DNA of 64,000 bases from Aridibaculum aurantiacum (GTDB lineage: Bacteria; Bacteroidota; Bacteroidia; Chitinophagales; Chitinophagaceae), in assembly GCF_017355875.1 (NCBI RefSeq), contig NZ_JAFEWC010000001.1, positions 186,001-250,000 of the forward strand. The letters run 5' to 3'. The position numbers and the translations under genes were made by a program. Position 1 is the stretch's first letter. The number at the start of each line of letters is the position of its first letter. Below are positions 1 through 8,850 of the stretch, piece by piece. Below the pieces are notes generated by a model. That model saw only the letters and a list, made by a program, of their open reading frames with translations. It was not told the origin of the DNA and searched no databases.

Positions 1-61
1 CAGCAAGAAAGCGGAAGCTATTTTACCTTAAATTGCCCGATAGCACTATTAAACTATGCAC

Positions 62-2959
62 ATGAAAAGAATATTGATTACCTGCCTGGTGGCATCCAGT
101 ACCCTTCCTGCTATGTCGCAGGGAAAGTCTGCCGCAGCCAAAGCAAAAGCTCCACAAGCAAAATCCAGTGCTTCTGTGGGCCAGGCTAAGCTGGTAGAAA
201 AAGTAACGCCTAAGGGCGATGAGTTTGTGATCCCTTACGAGAAGTATGTTTTGCCAAATGGCCTTACGGTGATTGTACATGAAGACCGCTCTGACCCTGT
301 TGTTCACGTAGATGTTACTTACCACGTAGGTTCTGCGCGTGAAGAGATAGGGAAAAGCGGCTTTGCACACTTCTTCGAACACATGATGTTCCAGGGATCG
401 GATAACGTGGGAGACGACCAACATTTTAAAATAGTAACTGAATCAGGTGGTACGCTTAACGGAAGTACCAACCGCGATCGTACCAACTACTATCAAACCG
501 TTCCAAGCAACCAGCTGGAAAAAATGCTTTGGCTGGAAGCCGATCGTATGGGTTTTCTACTAGACGCGGTAGACCAGAGAAAATTTGAGAACCAGCGCTC
601 TACAGTAAAGAATGAGCGTGGACAGAACTACGATAACCGTCCTTATGGGCTGGTAGGTGAATTCACTTCTAAAAACCTTTACCCATACGGCCACCCATAT
701 TCATGGATGACCATTGGCTACCTGGAAGATCTGAACCGCAGTGATGTAAACGACCTGAAGAACTTTTTCCTTCGCTGGTACGGGCCAAATAATGCTACGC
801 TTACAGTTGGTGGGGATGTAGATGCCAAAGAAGTAGTTCGCCTTGCGCAAAAGTATTTCGGTTCAATTCCTCGTGGACCAGAAGTAAAGTCGATGAAGCT
901 GGACCCGGTAAAGCTTGAAAAGAACCGCTACGTAAGCATGGTAGATAATTATGCACGTACACCGCAGTTGCAGATCGTTTATCCTACTGTTCCATCTTTT
1001 CATAAAGATGAAACTGCATTGGATTGCCTGGCCGAAGTACTGGGACAGGGAAGAAATTCTATCCTGTTTCAAAACATGGTGAAGAACCAGAAAGCAAGAG
1101 CTGCATCTGCCGGCAACCGCTCCAGCGAGCTGGCAGGCGAATTTGTTTTTTCAGTAAGTCCTTTTCCTGGCAAGTCGCTGGCCGAAATGGAAAAACTGGT
1201 AAATGAAGCGTTGGCTGATTTTGAAAAACGTGGTGTAACTGATGATGACATCGAGAAGTTTAAAAGCTCCAACGAAGCATCAACCATCACACGTTTAGAA
1301 AGTGTTTCTAATAAAGTGTCTCGCCTGGCGGCTTACGAAACTTTCACAGGAAATCCCAACAAGATCAAAGACGAATTGCAAAGCATCAGGTCGCTTACCA
1401 AAGCAGATGTAATGCGTGTATACAATCAATACATCAAGGGAAAGAACAGGCTGGTGGTAAGCGTGCTCACCCAGGGAACAGAAGAGCTGGTAGCAGCACC
1501 TGATAACTATACCATAGATACTACCAATTACAAACCCATAGATCACGGTTACAAAGGGCTGACGTATGTAAAGGCGAAAGATAATTTCGACCGCAAGAAA
1601 ATGCCGGGTAATGGTCCTAACCCTGTGGTAAACCTGCCTGCAGTTTGGAAAAAGGAATTGCAAAACGGCATGAAGGTGATCGGTACAGAGAACACTGAGG
1701 TGCCGGTGGTAACGCTACAGATCTCACTGAAAGGTGGTAAGCTACTGGAGGCAAAAGATGTAAGTGAAGCAGGATTAAGCAGCTTGTTCGCCAGCATGAT
1801 GAATGAAGACACGAAGAACTACAGCAGTGAAGACTTCAGCCTCGAGTTGCAAAAACTGGGAAGTTCTATCCGCGTATTTAGCGGAACTGATGCTATTGTT
1901 TTTTCCGTTCAGTCACTTAAGAAGAATTTGGATAAAACACTTGCTTTACTGGAAGAAAGAATGCTGCGTCCAAACTTCACTGAAGAGGATTTTGCAAGGG
2001 TAAAAAAGCAAACACTAGAAGGCATCGTGAACAGCAAACGCCAGGCTACATCTGTTGCCAACGAGGTGTATGCGAAGGTGAACTATGGTTCCAACCATGT
2101 ACTTGCGCTGCCAACCAATGGAACAGTAGAGTCTGTTACGAATATGAGGTTGAACAATATCCAGCACTTCTACGACAACTTCATCACATCAGAAGATGGA
2201 CGAGTAGTGGTGGTGGGTGACATCAAAGAGTCGGAGGTGCTTCCAAAGCTTTCGTTCCTGAACAAGCTACCAAAGAAGTCGTTCAATATTCCAACCATTC
2301 CACCAGCGCCAGCTGTTGAAAAAACAAGGATATATATTGTTGACATTCCAAGGTCGGCACAAACTGAATTCCGTGTGGGTTATCCTACCGCCTTGCGTTA
2401 CGATGCTACGGGTGACTACTACCGTGCTTATCTTACCAACTATAATCTGGGCCAGGCCTTTAGCAGCAGGCTAAACTTAAACCTGCGTGAAGACAAGGGC
2501 TGGACGTATGGTGCCCGCAGTGGGTTTGCAGCTGATAAATATGCAGGCACTTTCACCTTTAGCAGTGGTATACGTGCAGATGCAACTGACAGCGCTTTGA
2601 GCGAGGTGATAAGAGAAATAAAAGAATATACAGCAACTGGTATTCGCCAGGAGGAGCTGGATTTTATGCGCAGCTCTATTGGCCAGGCGGAAGCACGTCA
2701 GTATGAAACGGGTGTTCAAAAAGCATCGTTCATCAACCGGCTGCTTGAGTACAACCTGCCTGCTGATTATGTAAGACAGCAGAACCAGATTGTAAAAACA
2801 ATCAGTAAAAAGGATATTGATGCTACGGCAAAAAAATACCTGGACGTAAATAAAATGAACATTGTGCTGGTGGGCGACAAGAGCAAGATCATGCCGGGTC
2901 TGCAAAGACTGGGTTATGAAATTGTAGAGCTGGATGCAGATGGCAATGTGAAGAAGTAA
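62..2959 (+). CDS. Secreted M16 family zinc metallopeptidase (two-half pitrilysin-like)
   Basis: This is a long peptidase of the insulinase/pitrilysin M16 family. The inverted zinc motif HFFEH sits about 100 residues in, and the third metal ligand is probably the Glu of KNERGQN, about 77 residues later, which is the expected M16 spacing. The protein then repeats the M16 fold. The second half has no HxxEH, as is usual for the non-catalytic half, and about 965 residues fits a fused two-half enzyme. The N-terminus (KRILITCLVASSTLPAMSQ) is a signal peptide followed by an Ala/Lys-rich linker, so it should act in the periplasm or outer envelope on peptides. An in-frame ATG at 56 lies two codons upstream. 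I prefer 62 because it places MKR directly before the hydrophobic core. A strong terminator follows. The substrate cannot be told from sequence. Confidence 0.93.
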   Translation: MKRILITCLVASSTLPAMSQGKSAAAKAKAPQAKSSASVGQAKLVEKVTPKGDEFVIPYEKYVLPNGLTVIVHEDRSDPVVHVDVTYHVGSAREEIGKSGFAHFFEHMMFQGSDNVGDDQHFKIVTESGGTLNGSTNRDRTNYYQTVPSNQLEKMLWLEADRMGFLLDAVDQRKFENQRSTVKNERGQNYDNRPYGLVGEFTSKNLYPYGHPYSWMTIGYLEDLNRSDVNDLKNFFLRWYGPNNATLTVGGDVDAKEVVRLAQKYFGSIPRGPEVKSMKLDPVKLEKNRYVSMVDNYARTPQLQIVYPTVPSFHKDETALDCLAEVLGQGRNSILFQNMVKNQKARAASAGNRSSELAGEFVFSVSPFPGKSLAEMEKLVNEALADFEKRGVTDDDIEKFKSSNEASTITRLESVSNKVSRLAAYETFTGNPNKIKDELQSIRSLTKADVMRVYNQYIKGKNRLVVSVLTQGTEELVAAPDNYTIDTTNYKPIDHGYKGLTYVKAKDNFDRKKMPGNGPNPVVNLPAVWKKELQNGMKVIGTENTEVPVVTLQISLKGGKLLEAKDVSEAGLSSLFASMMNEDTKNYSSEDFSLELQKLGSSIRVFSGTDAIVFSVQSLKKNLDKTLALLEERMLRPNFTEEDFARVKKQTLEGIVNSKRQATSVANEVYAKVNYGSNHVLALPTNGTVESVTNMRLNNIQHFYDNFITSEDGRVVVVGDIKESEVLPKLSFLNKLPKKSFNIPTIPPAPAVEKTRIYIVDIPRSAQTEFRVGYPTALRYDATGDYYRAYLTNYNLGQAFSSRLNLNLREDKGWTYGARSGFAADKYAGTFTFSSGIRADATDSALSEVIREIKEYTATGIRQEELDFMRSSIGQAEARQYETGVQKASFINRLLEYNLPADYVRQQNQIVKTISKKDIDATAKKYLDVNKMNIVLVGDKSKIMPGLQRLGYEIVELDADGNVKK

Positions 2960-2980
2960 TACAGTTGATTATTTTTTGTA

Positions 2981-3017
2981 AAGGAGGAAAGGAGGCAGCT
3001 TCTTTTCCTCCTTTTTT
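2981..3017 (+). terminator. Intrinsic terminator after the M16 peptidase gene
   Basis: GGAGGAAAGGA pairs with TTCTTTTCCTCC around a GGCAGC loop and is followed by six T. The same hairpin, nearly letter for letter, recurs at 3873-3912. Confidence 0.8.
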
Positions 3018-3174
3018 ATTGGTGCTACAAAAAATTTGCAGCTACTGGCTGCGTAAAAAAGCGACAGAAAATTGGCGGGTTTTACAATTAAGATTGCGGG
3101 CTGATACGCAGTTGTATGTGAAATGCAAAGGGTAACTTACACTTACCAAACTGCAAAAAGCTAATAAGCAATTC

Positions 3175-3744
3175 ATGAAAAACACACTCTTTCTACTGCC
3201 AATATTTTTATTCATAAACATCAGTTGTAAAAAGGAATGCACCGACCCGTTGTGCCAACTACCTCCTGCAACGCAAACTGGCGCCAATACGATGGGCTGC
3301 CTGGTGAACGGGCAACCCTGGTTGCCAGATACAAGGGACAATGGGGGTATACCAAGATTAAAGCCTATTTACGTCTCCTTCTGGAATACGAATACTGAAT
3401 TTTTCTTCCAGTTCTACCTTCAGAAAACGCCTATAAGCCAATCAATAGTTTTTTATATTAAAAATTTTAGTGGGATTGGTGTTTATAGAATGGATTCCCT
3501 CACCCGCCTTATTGGCCCCCCGGGAAGCTCAGGCGTACTAAATAATCATTTCAATTTCTCAGAAAATAAATTAGGATTAGAATATGCTACTGGAGAAAAA
3601 TTTCATGGCGTGTTAAAGATCCAGTACTATGACGCAACCAGTAAAATAATTGCTGGTTCGTTTAATTTTAAAGCGGGTAACATACAAAACCCCTCTGATA
3701 GTGTAGTTGTAACTCATGGCAGGTTTGACTGCAAAATGGACTAA
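3175..3744 (+). CDS. Small lipoprotein, DUF6252-like
   Basis: A 189-residue protein with a hydrophobic N-terminus ending in INISCKK, which fits a lipobox with Cys as the acylated residue, so it is probably an outer-membrane or periplasmic lipoprotein. After a Cys/Pro-rich stretch comes GCLVNGQPW. This matches the opening of the Bacteroidota DUF6252 family as I remember it, but the match is from memory. The rest is predicted mostly beta with alternating aromatic residues. No catalytic motif is visible and the function is unknown. The gene stands alone between two near-identical terminators, with no co-oriented partner within 200 bp. AT content is somewhat higher than in the flanking genes. Confidence 0.75.
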   Translation: MKNTLFLLPIFLFINISCKKECTDPLCQLPPATQTGANTMGCLVNGQPWLPDTRDNGGIPRLKPIYVSFWNTNTEFFFQFYLQKTPISQSIVFYIKNFSGIGVYRMDSLTRLIGPPGSSGVLNNHFNFSENKLGLEYATGEKFHGVLKIQYYDATSKIIAGSFNFKAGNIQNPSDSVVVTHGRFDCKMD

Positions 3745-3872
3745 GATCTAATGTCCTCTACTTTTCTTCGTCTAAGCGAAAGGGAAGTATCAGGACGCAA
3801 AGCAATTGATTATTGATTAGAGGTCAAGGTTGCCACTGGTAACACTGATAGAAAGTTGTATAAATCGTTAAC

Positions 3873-3912
3873 CGGGAGGAAAAGGAGGCAGCTTCTTTTT
3901 CTCCTTTTTTAT
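3873..3912 (+). terminator. Hairpin terminator, near copy of the one at 2981
   Basis: GGGAGGAAAAGGA / TTCTTTTTCTCC with the same GGCAGC loop and a T7 tail. It lies about 130 bp after the lipoprotein stop. Confidence 0.7.
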
Positions 3913-3973
3913 TTGTACCGAGCAGGTGCAGGATAGCGCATGAAATTTGTAACTTTAAGAACAAACCCATGTG

Positions 3974-4501
3974 ATGGAATTTGTAGAGAAAGTGCCAAAA
4001 ACAGCTTTAGATGTATTCAGGATGTTACCTGAGGGAACATTGTGTGAAGTGATCAGTAATACATTGTATATGTCACCTACTCCTCTTACATTTCACCAGG
4101 AACTAGTATCTCTTATTGGAAGAAGAATAGGTAATCATGTTGAACTCCATAATCTTGGAAAAACCTACGTTGCTCCGGTCGATGTGTATTTTGAAAATCT
4201 TGTCTCAGCTGTACAACCTGACATTCTTTTTATTTCTACCGACAGACTAAGCGTTGTACATGAAAAAGGAATTTATGGTGCTCCAGACCTAATTGTAGAA
4301 GTTCTTTCTGAAGATAGGAAACGCGACACGGTACTGAAGAAACAGCTGTACGAGCAGGCAAGTGTAAAAGAATATTTCATTGTTGATCCTGCTGACAAGA
4401 AGCTGGTCCGTTACGACCTGGACAATGGTTCTTTTATCACAGGTTTTGAAAGTACAGGTCTCTTCACATCTGCCTTACTACAGCTTGAGTTTACTTTTTA
4501 G
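3974..4501 (+). CDS. Uma2 family (DUF820) PD-(D/E)XK-like protein
   Basis: A protein of about 175 residues with the features of the Uma2/DUF820 restriction-endonuclease-like fold. It has VQPDILFIS followed by [11 protein letters not shown], a basic stretch with D-x(n)-K-x-x-LYEQ, then VKEYFIVDP. The acidic residues of PDILF and IVEV and the following Lys would form the nuclease-type active site. The family is known as putative endonucleases, but the cellular substrate is unestablished. I chose the ATG at 3974, because the preceding in-frame codon is only a GTG. The stop overlaps the stop of the convergent amidohydrolase gene by four bases. A second, distinct Uma2 member lies at 7097. Confidence 0.88.
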   Translation: MEFVEKVPKTALDVFRMLPEGTLCEVISNTLYMSPTPLTFHQELVSLIGRRIGNHVELHNLGKTYVAPVDVYFENLVSAVQPDILFISTDRLSVVHEKGIYGAPDLIVEVLSEDRKRDTVLKKQLYEQASVKEYFIVDPADKKLVRYDLDNGSFITGFESTGLFTSALLQLEFTF

Positions 4502-5652
4502 ATCAGCCTCTTCACCTTCTCCAGGTTTTCCAACAGCACCACCCCTGGCTGTTTACCCTGTTCAAAACTTCCCAGCTTTTCTTCCATTTGCAGCGCCTTA
4601 GCTCCATTTAGCGTTGCCCATTGCAGCAGCTCTTCTAAAGGAATAGCTGGAAAATTTTCCCGGATAGTTTTAATCTCATCCCACACGCTCAGGCTCCAGT
4701 TGCTGGCAAGGCTGTCGGTGCCAAGAACGATATTGCTGTTGTGCCGGCGCAGTAGCTCCACCGGTGGTAAAGCATCTTCAATGTATTTGTTTGCATTAAT
4801 GCAGAGGCAGAAGAAAACGTTTAGATCAAGTTCTGCAGAGCGTTGTTTTGCAAATACAATGTCGTCTTCGGTAGTAAACGTATTGTGCACCAGCAGCGCA
4901 TTGGCTGCGCCTTCTAACTGGTGGAAATACGACTGCAGGCTGGATTTGCCGTGTGGCCGGAAGAACGAGTGATCGATGCAGAGCTTTTTGTACAGCCGAA
5001 GGAAATCGCCACTGTTGTACTTGTACAGCTCGTCTTCGAAAGCGGTTTCCTGGTTGTGTATGCTTACAACATTGCCTGCGAAGCATGGCTGTAGCAGCGT
5101 CCATAACTCGGGCGAGACAGAATAAGGCGCATGCGGAACAACAGTAGTAGGATGATAGGGAGAGAAAGCGAGGTAGTTGGCCTGGCTGCGCAAAAAGCGG
5201 ATTTCAGCAATGCCCGGTGCCCATCCGCTTGCTTCAATAAAATTGTAGTAGTGCAGGTTGTTGAGCAGCTTTTGCGGCAGCGTGTCCTGGTTGTTGCAGA
5301 TGTCGCCCACCGCCACAATGCCGTTTGCTACCATTTCAGCTTCAGCGGTGGCAATGGCGGCAAATATAGTTTCGGTGTCCACTGCCCGTTGGCTGATGAC
5401 GGAGCAGACAAAATCAACCAGGCCCGTTTTCTCCGGAATAGCTCCTCGCAGGTGGCTTAGCTCCAGGTGGCAGTGGCAGTTGACAAAGCCCGGGGTCAGC
5501 CAACCGGGGAAATACTGCACATCGTCGCCTGCTTGTTCTAGCGGGATGATATCTTCTACCAGGCCCGTTTCGCTGGTTACCAGTACCTGCTGATCGTCTA
5601 ATAGTGCTGATCCTGTAAAGAGTTTGTCGGCGCGGAATTTCCTGTAGCTCAT
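4498..5652 (-). CDS. Metal-dependent amidohydrolase (nucleoside deaminase-like)
   Basis: An amidohydrolase-superfamily TIM-barrel enzyme of about 384 residues. The HxH metal pair is in [11 protein letters not shown] third His is in [10 protein letters not shown], a fourth in VSIHNQET, and the catalytic Asp is in LGTDSLASN. This complete set supports an active hydrolase or deaminase of the ATZ/TRZ/SsnA group. Members in Bacteroidota include aminofutalosine deaminases of the alternative menaquinone pathway. No other pathway gene is nearby, so that assignment is only a possibility. The frame is open to 5715, but the downstream ATG at 5652 begins a canonical [12 protein letters not shown] start. 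The 3' end overlaps the convergent Uma2 gene by four bases. Confidence 0.85.
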   Translation of the reverse strand: MSYRKFRADKLFTGSALLDDQQVLVTSETGLVEDIIPLEQAGDDVQYFPGWLTPGFVNCHCHLELSHLRGAIPEKTGLVDFVCSVISQRAVDTETIFAAIATAEAEMVANGIVAVGDICNNQDTLPQKLLNNLHYYNFIEASGWAPGIAEIRFLRSQANYLAFSPYHPTTVVPHAPYSVSPELWTLLQPCFAGNVVSIHNQETAFEDELYKYNSGDFLRLYKKLCIDHSFFRPHGKSSLQSYFHQLEGAANALLVHNTFTTEDDIVFAKQRSAELDLNVFFCLCINANKYIEDALPPVELLRRHNSNIVLGTDSLASNWSLSVWDEIKTIRENFPAIPLEELLQWATLNGAKALQMEEKLGSFEQGKQPGVVLLENLEKVKRLI

Positions 5653-5734
5653 GGTGGTGCAAAAGTAGGATATGCCGCAGTGAAAGGTGGGGGTGAAAGG
5701 CTTAACTTTGCGCACTTTGCGTGGATAGGGTTTG

Positions 5735-5851
5735 GCCGCGAAGTCGCTAAGCTACGAAGAGGCGCTAAGGGAAGAAAGGAAATAATTAGATTACTATTCC
5801 CGATGCTGCGGCTTTTCTTTGCGATGCTTTGTGTCGTGGTGCCTTTGCGGC
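5735..5851. repeat. Degenerate inverted-repeat element upstream of prfA
   Basis: The left arm at about 5735-5778 starts GCCGCGAAGTCGCTAAG. The right arm at about 5806-5851 ends TGCCTTTGCGGC. Reverse-complementing the right arm gives GCCGCAAAGGCACCACG, which matches the left arm at roughly two thirds of positions. The arms look like worn ends of an intergenic repeat with CGCTAAGG/CTTTGCG words. No ORF is visible inside. Confidence 0.5.
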
Positions 5852-5881
5852 AATGATAGGATGCATGAAAACCTTCCGTAC

Positions 5882-5930
5882 AAGTGTGCGACGCAACGAA
5901 AGCTGGTAGTAGCGCATATGCCGGCTACAC
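5882..5930 (+). repeat. Dispersed ~49-bp element, copy 1 (in prfA leader)
   Basis: It begins with 17 bases (AAGTGTGCGACGCAACG) that recur exactly at 7717, and ends GGCTACAC, also found in the second copy. The middle is partly conserved (GCTG..AGTAG). The outer GTGT/ACAC ends are complementary. The copy ends 21 bp before the prfA start codon. Confidence 0.6.
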
Positions 5931-5951
5931 AAAAAATATAACAACAGAAAG

Positions 5952-7016
5952 ATGTTAGATAAGCTGGAGGCTATCAAAGCCCGTTTTGAACAGGTGGGGG
6001 TGGCGCTGACGAACCCCGAGATCATTGGAAACCAGAAAGAGTTTCAGAAGTTCAGCAAGGAGTATCGCAGCCTGGAGAAGATCGTGCAGCCGTTTGAAGA
6101 ATATAAGCGTGTGCTGGCGGATCATGAGTTTGCCAAGGAGGCGCTGAACAGCAACGACGAGGATATGCGTGAACTGGCAAAGATGGACCTGCCGGAGCTG
6201 GAGGAGAAGAAGGAGCGTCTGGAAAAGGAGCTGACGAAGCTGCTGATACCGAAAGATCCGCAGGATGATAAAAATGCCATCATAGAATTGCGTGCCGGTA
6301 CGGGCGGCGATGAAGCCAGCCTGTTTGTGGGTGACCTGCTGAACATGTACCTGCGCTATTGCAGTAAGAAGGGTTGGAAAACTGCCGTTGTGAGCGAGAG
6401 CGAAGGCACCGTGGGTGGATACAAAGAGGTGATACTGGAGGTGCAGGGCGAGGATGTGTATGGTACGCTGAAGTTTGAAAGTGGTGTACACCGTGTGCAA
6501 AGGGTTCCGAATACAGAGACGCAGGGACGGGTACACACATCGGCAGCTACGGTAGCCGTAATGCCGGAGGCGGAAGAGATCGACTTTCAGCTGAACGAGG
6601 CGGATGTGAAAATGGAAACTGCGCGAAGCGGTGGTGCGGGTGGACAGAACGTAAACAAGGTGGAAACCAAAGTATTGCTGACGCACATTCCTACCGGTAC
6701 GGTAGTGGTGTGCCAAACGGAGCGTAGCCAGCTGGGCAACCGTGAGAAAGCAATGAATATGCTGCGTACCCGCCTGTACGAAGAGCAGGTGCGTAAGCAG
6801 GAAGATGAAATAAGTCGGCATAGAAAGACGTTGGTAAGCACCGGTGACCGCAGCGCCAAGATCAGGACGTACAACTGGCCGCAGGGTCGTGTAACAGATC
6901 ACCGTATCGGCCTGACTGTATATAACCTGGATGCAGTGATCAACGGGGAAATTGATGAATTTATTGAGCAGCTGCAGCTGGCGGAGAATGCAGAAAAGAT
7001 GGCGGGGCAGAATTAA
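5952..7016 (+). CDS. prfA: Peptide chain release factor 1
   Basis: Class I release factor that reads UAA and UAG in the ribosomal A site and triggers peptidyl-tRNA hydrolysis. The catalytic GGQ is at residues 230-232 within [13 protein letters not shown]. The codon-recognition PxT motif is visible as [14 protein letters not shown], which marks RF1 rather than RF2 (SPF). The length of 354 residues is normal and the N-terminal helical domain is complete. No Shine-Dalgarno sequence precedes the ATG, and the leader carries a dispersed repeat and a degenerate inverted repeat. The next gene in the same direction is a Uma2 protein 80 bp downstream, so co-transcription is possible. Confidence 0.98.
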   Translation: MLDKLEAIKARFEQVGVALTNPEIIGNQKEFQKFSKEYRSLEKIVQPFEEYKRVLADHEFAKEALNSNDEDMRELAKMDLPELEEKKERLEKELTKLLIPKDPQDDKNAIIELRAGTGGDEASLFVGDLLNMYLRYCSKKGWKTAVVSESEGTVGGYKEVILEVQGEDVYGTLKFESGVHRVQRVPNTETQGRVHTSAATVAVMPEAEEIDFQLNEADVKMETARSGGAGGQNVNKVETKVLLTHIPTGTVVVCQTERSQLGNREKAMNMLRTRLYEEQVRKQEDEISRHRKTLVSTGDRSAKIRTYNWPQGRVTDHRIGLTVYNLDAVINGEIDEFIEQLQLAENAEKMAGQN

Positions 7017-7096
7017 GAACCGCGATTAATGGGATTAGAAAGGATCTAGATGAATTGCGACTTCTTGATGGAATGATGATTGAGTATATTTAAAGT

Positions 7097-7636
7097 ATGG
7101 GAGAAGCACAGAAAATACTACCTCACTACACGTACGATGACTATGTACAGTGGGAAGGTCAGTGGGAGTTGATCGATGGTATTCCCTATGCCATGAGCCC
7201 GGCTCCCGTACCGAAGCACCAGGTAATTGCAGTTAATCTTTCTACTGAATTTAGACTTCAGCTTAAGAAATGCAAATCTTGCAAAGTAGCGCAGCCATTA
7301 GATTATAAAGTATCTGATGATACCGTTATTCAACCAGATATGCTGGTTGTATGTGGTGAAATGAAGAAGAAGTTTCTCGACTTTCCACCGGCATTGGTAG
7401 CAGAAATACTTTCCCCCTCTACCGCATTAAAAGACCGACACAACAAATACCCGATATACGAAGAGCAGGGAATTCCATATTTTCTTATTGTCTCCCCAGA
7501 TACAGAAGAGGTAGAGGTGTACCAGCTGGTAGATAAGAAGTACCAGCTAATGCAGCAGGGGCAAGCCTTTGAATTTGAGTTTATTTTCGAACATAGCTGT
7601 TCGGCTAACATAGATTTTGGTGAAATATGGAAGTAG
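7097..7636 (+). CDS. Uma2 family (DUF820) PD-(D/E)XK-like protein, second copy
   Basis: A 179-residue Uma2 protein. It has an N-terminal YTYDDYVQWEGQWELIDG, in which the Glu is a family hallmark, then VIQPDMLVV, ALVAEILSPST, DRHNKYPIYEEQGIPYFLIV. The acidic/Glu/Lys pattern of the nuclease-like active site is intact. It belongs to a different subgroup from the copy at 3974: the core is diverged and the C-terminus ends FGEIWK. Many bacteria carry multiple Uma2 genes. The biological role is unknown and activity is not proven here. It sits immediately downstream of prfA and is followed by a hairpin. Confidence 0.88.
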   Translation: MGEAQKILPHYTYDDYVQWEGQWELIDGIPYAMSPAPVPKHQVIAVNLSTEFRLQLKKCKSCKVAQPLDYKVSDDTVIQPDMLVVCGEMKKKFLDFPPALVAEILSPSTALKDRHNKYPIYEEQGIPYFLIVSPDTEEVEVYQLVDKKYQLMQQGQAFEFEFIFEHSCSANIDFGEIWK

Positions 7637-7677
7637 GGACAGCTGAATTTTAATTGCAAGAGTAGTAGCAAAATAAA

Positions 7678-7707
7678 GAACCCTCCGCTTGAGGGTTCAG
7701 TGTTTTT
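7678..7707 (+). terminator. Hairpin after the second Uma2 gene
   Basis: GAACCCTC-CGCTT-GAGGGTTC, an 8-bp perfect stem followed by AGTGTTTTT. The T run is slightly offset from the stem. Confidence 0.55.
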
Positions 7708-7716
7708 ATACAGTAG

Positions 7717-7766
7717 AAGTGTGCGACGCAACGGCTGCTAAATAGTAGTACTACCGCTGGCTACAC
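7717..7766 (+). repeat. Dispersed ~49-bp element, copy 2
   Basis: It shares AAGTGTGCGACGCAACG and the GGCTACAC end with 5882-5930. The centre holds the palindrome GTAGTACTAC. It lies between convergent genes, directly after the hairpin at 7678. Confidence 0.6.
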
Positions 7767-7775
7767 CATCTCTCG

Positions 7776-8750
7776 TTACAGTCCTAGTATGTATGCGAAA
7801 ACCAACGGTGCTACAATTGTCGCATCACTTTCTATAATGAACTTTGGTGTGTTGATATCAAGTTTACCCCAGGTGATCTTTTCGTTAGGAACGGCGCCTG
7901 AGTAAGAACCATAAGATGTGGTGCTGTCGCTGATCTGGCAGAAATAGCTCCAGAACGGTATCTCGTGCATTTCCAAATCCTGGTAAAGCATCGGCACAAC
8001 GCAAATTGGGAAGTCGCCGGCGATACCACCACCTATTTGAAAGAAGCCAATGCCTTTACCTGCGCTATTGTCTTTGTACCAGTCGCTCAGCCAAACCATG
8101 TACTCGATGCCGCTCTTCATGGTAGTTGCTTTCAGCTCTCCCTTGTACACATACGAAGCGAAGATGTTACCCATGGTGCTATCTTCCCATCCTGGTACTA
8201 CGATCGGCAGGTTCTTTTCTGCAGCAGCTATCATCCAGCTATGCTCTTCAGGAATCTCGTAGTTCTCTTTCATTACGCCGCTCAGCAGCAGCTTGTACAT
8301 ATACTCGTGCGGGAAGTAACGTTCGCCTTTGTCCTCTGCATCTTTCCAAATCTTGTGGATATGGCGCTGGATGCGACGGAAAGCTTCTTCTTCTGGAATG
8401 CAGGTATCAGTAACGCGGTTGTAACCGTTCTCCAGCAGTTCCCACTCTTGTTGAGGCGTAAGCTCGCGATAATTAGGAACACGCTTGTAGTGGGTATGAG
8501 CCACCAGGTTCATGATGTCCTCTTCAAGGTTGGCTCCGGTACAGCTGATGATCTGCACTTTGTCCTGGCGGATCATTTCTGCCAGAGAGATACCCAGCTC
8601 AGCAGTACTCATAGCACCTGCCAGTGTGATCATCATTTTACCACCTTCCAGCAGGTGGGTTTCATATCCTTTAGCAGCGTCTACCAATGCAGCAGCATTG
8701 AAGTGCCGGTAGTTATGTTCTATAAATTGAGAAACAGGTCCTTTATTCAT
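7776..8750 (-). CDS. Deoxyhypusine synthase family protein (bacterial)
   Basis: A 324-residue homologue of deoxyhypusine synthase. NAD-binding-type segments are visible (LAGAMSTAELG, SCTGANLEEDIMNLVAH, FQIGGGIAGDFPICVVP). The C-terminal part contains ITWGKLD, and the Lys aligns with the catalytic lysine of the eukaryotic enzyme. Eukaryotic DHS transfers the aminobutyl group of spermidine to eIF5A. Bacteria lack eIF5A, and characterised bacterial relatives act in polyamine chemistry such as homospermidine formation, so the reaction here is inferred only. The frame is open to 8771, but the MNKGPVSQF start at 8750 fits the family. Its start is 100 bp from the divergent GT87 gene. Confidence 0.9.
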   Translation of the reverse strand: MNKGPVSQFIEHNYRHFNAAALVDAAKGYETHLLEGGKMMITLAGAMSTAELGISLAEMIRQDKVQIISCTGANLEEDIMNLVAHTHYKRVPNYRELTPQQEWELLENGYNRVTDTCIPEEEAFRRIQRHIHKIWKDAEDKGERYFPHEYMYKLLLSGVMKENYEIPEEHSWMIAAAEKNLPIVVPGWEDSTMGNIFASYVYKGELKATTMKSGIEYMVWLSDWYKDNSAGKGIGFFQIGGGIAGDFPICVVPMLYQDLEMHEIPFWSYFCQISDSTTSYGSYSGAVPNEKITWGKLDINTPKFIIESDATIVAPLVFAYILGL

Positions 8751-8850
8751 GATCTTTGATTTGGGCGGCAAAAATAACTTTTATATGTGTATGGAATTAT
8801 ATTGCTGGTATTTTAAGAAGTTTGCAACCTTTAGCCGCTGAAGCCACTGC

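Noticed and set aside
4498-5652. Assignment of the amidohydrolase as aminofutalosine deaminase (MqnX)
   Set aside because: The fold and metal residues fit many deaminases and no menaquinone gene is nearby, so a specific name is not justified.
5955-6902. 315-codon open frame on the minus strand
   Set aside because: It lies wholly inside prfA, which has unmistakable RF1 motifs. The antisense translation is low in structure and rich in Leu, Gln and His, with no family match.
7965-8759. 264-codon open frame on the plus strand
   Set aside because: It covers the deoxyhypusine synthase-like gene in antisense, and the latter has clear family motifs.
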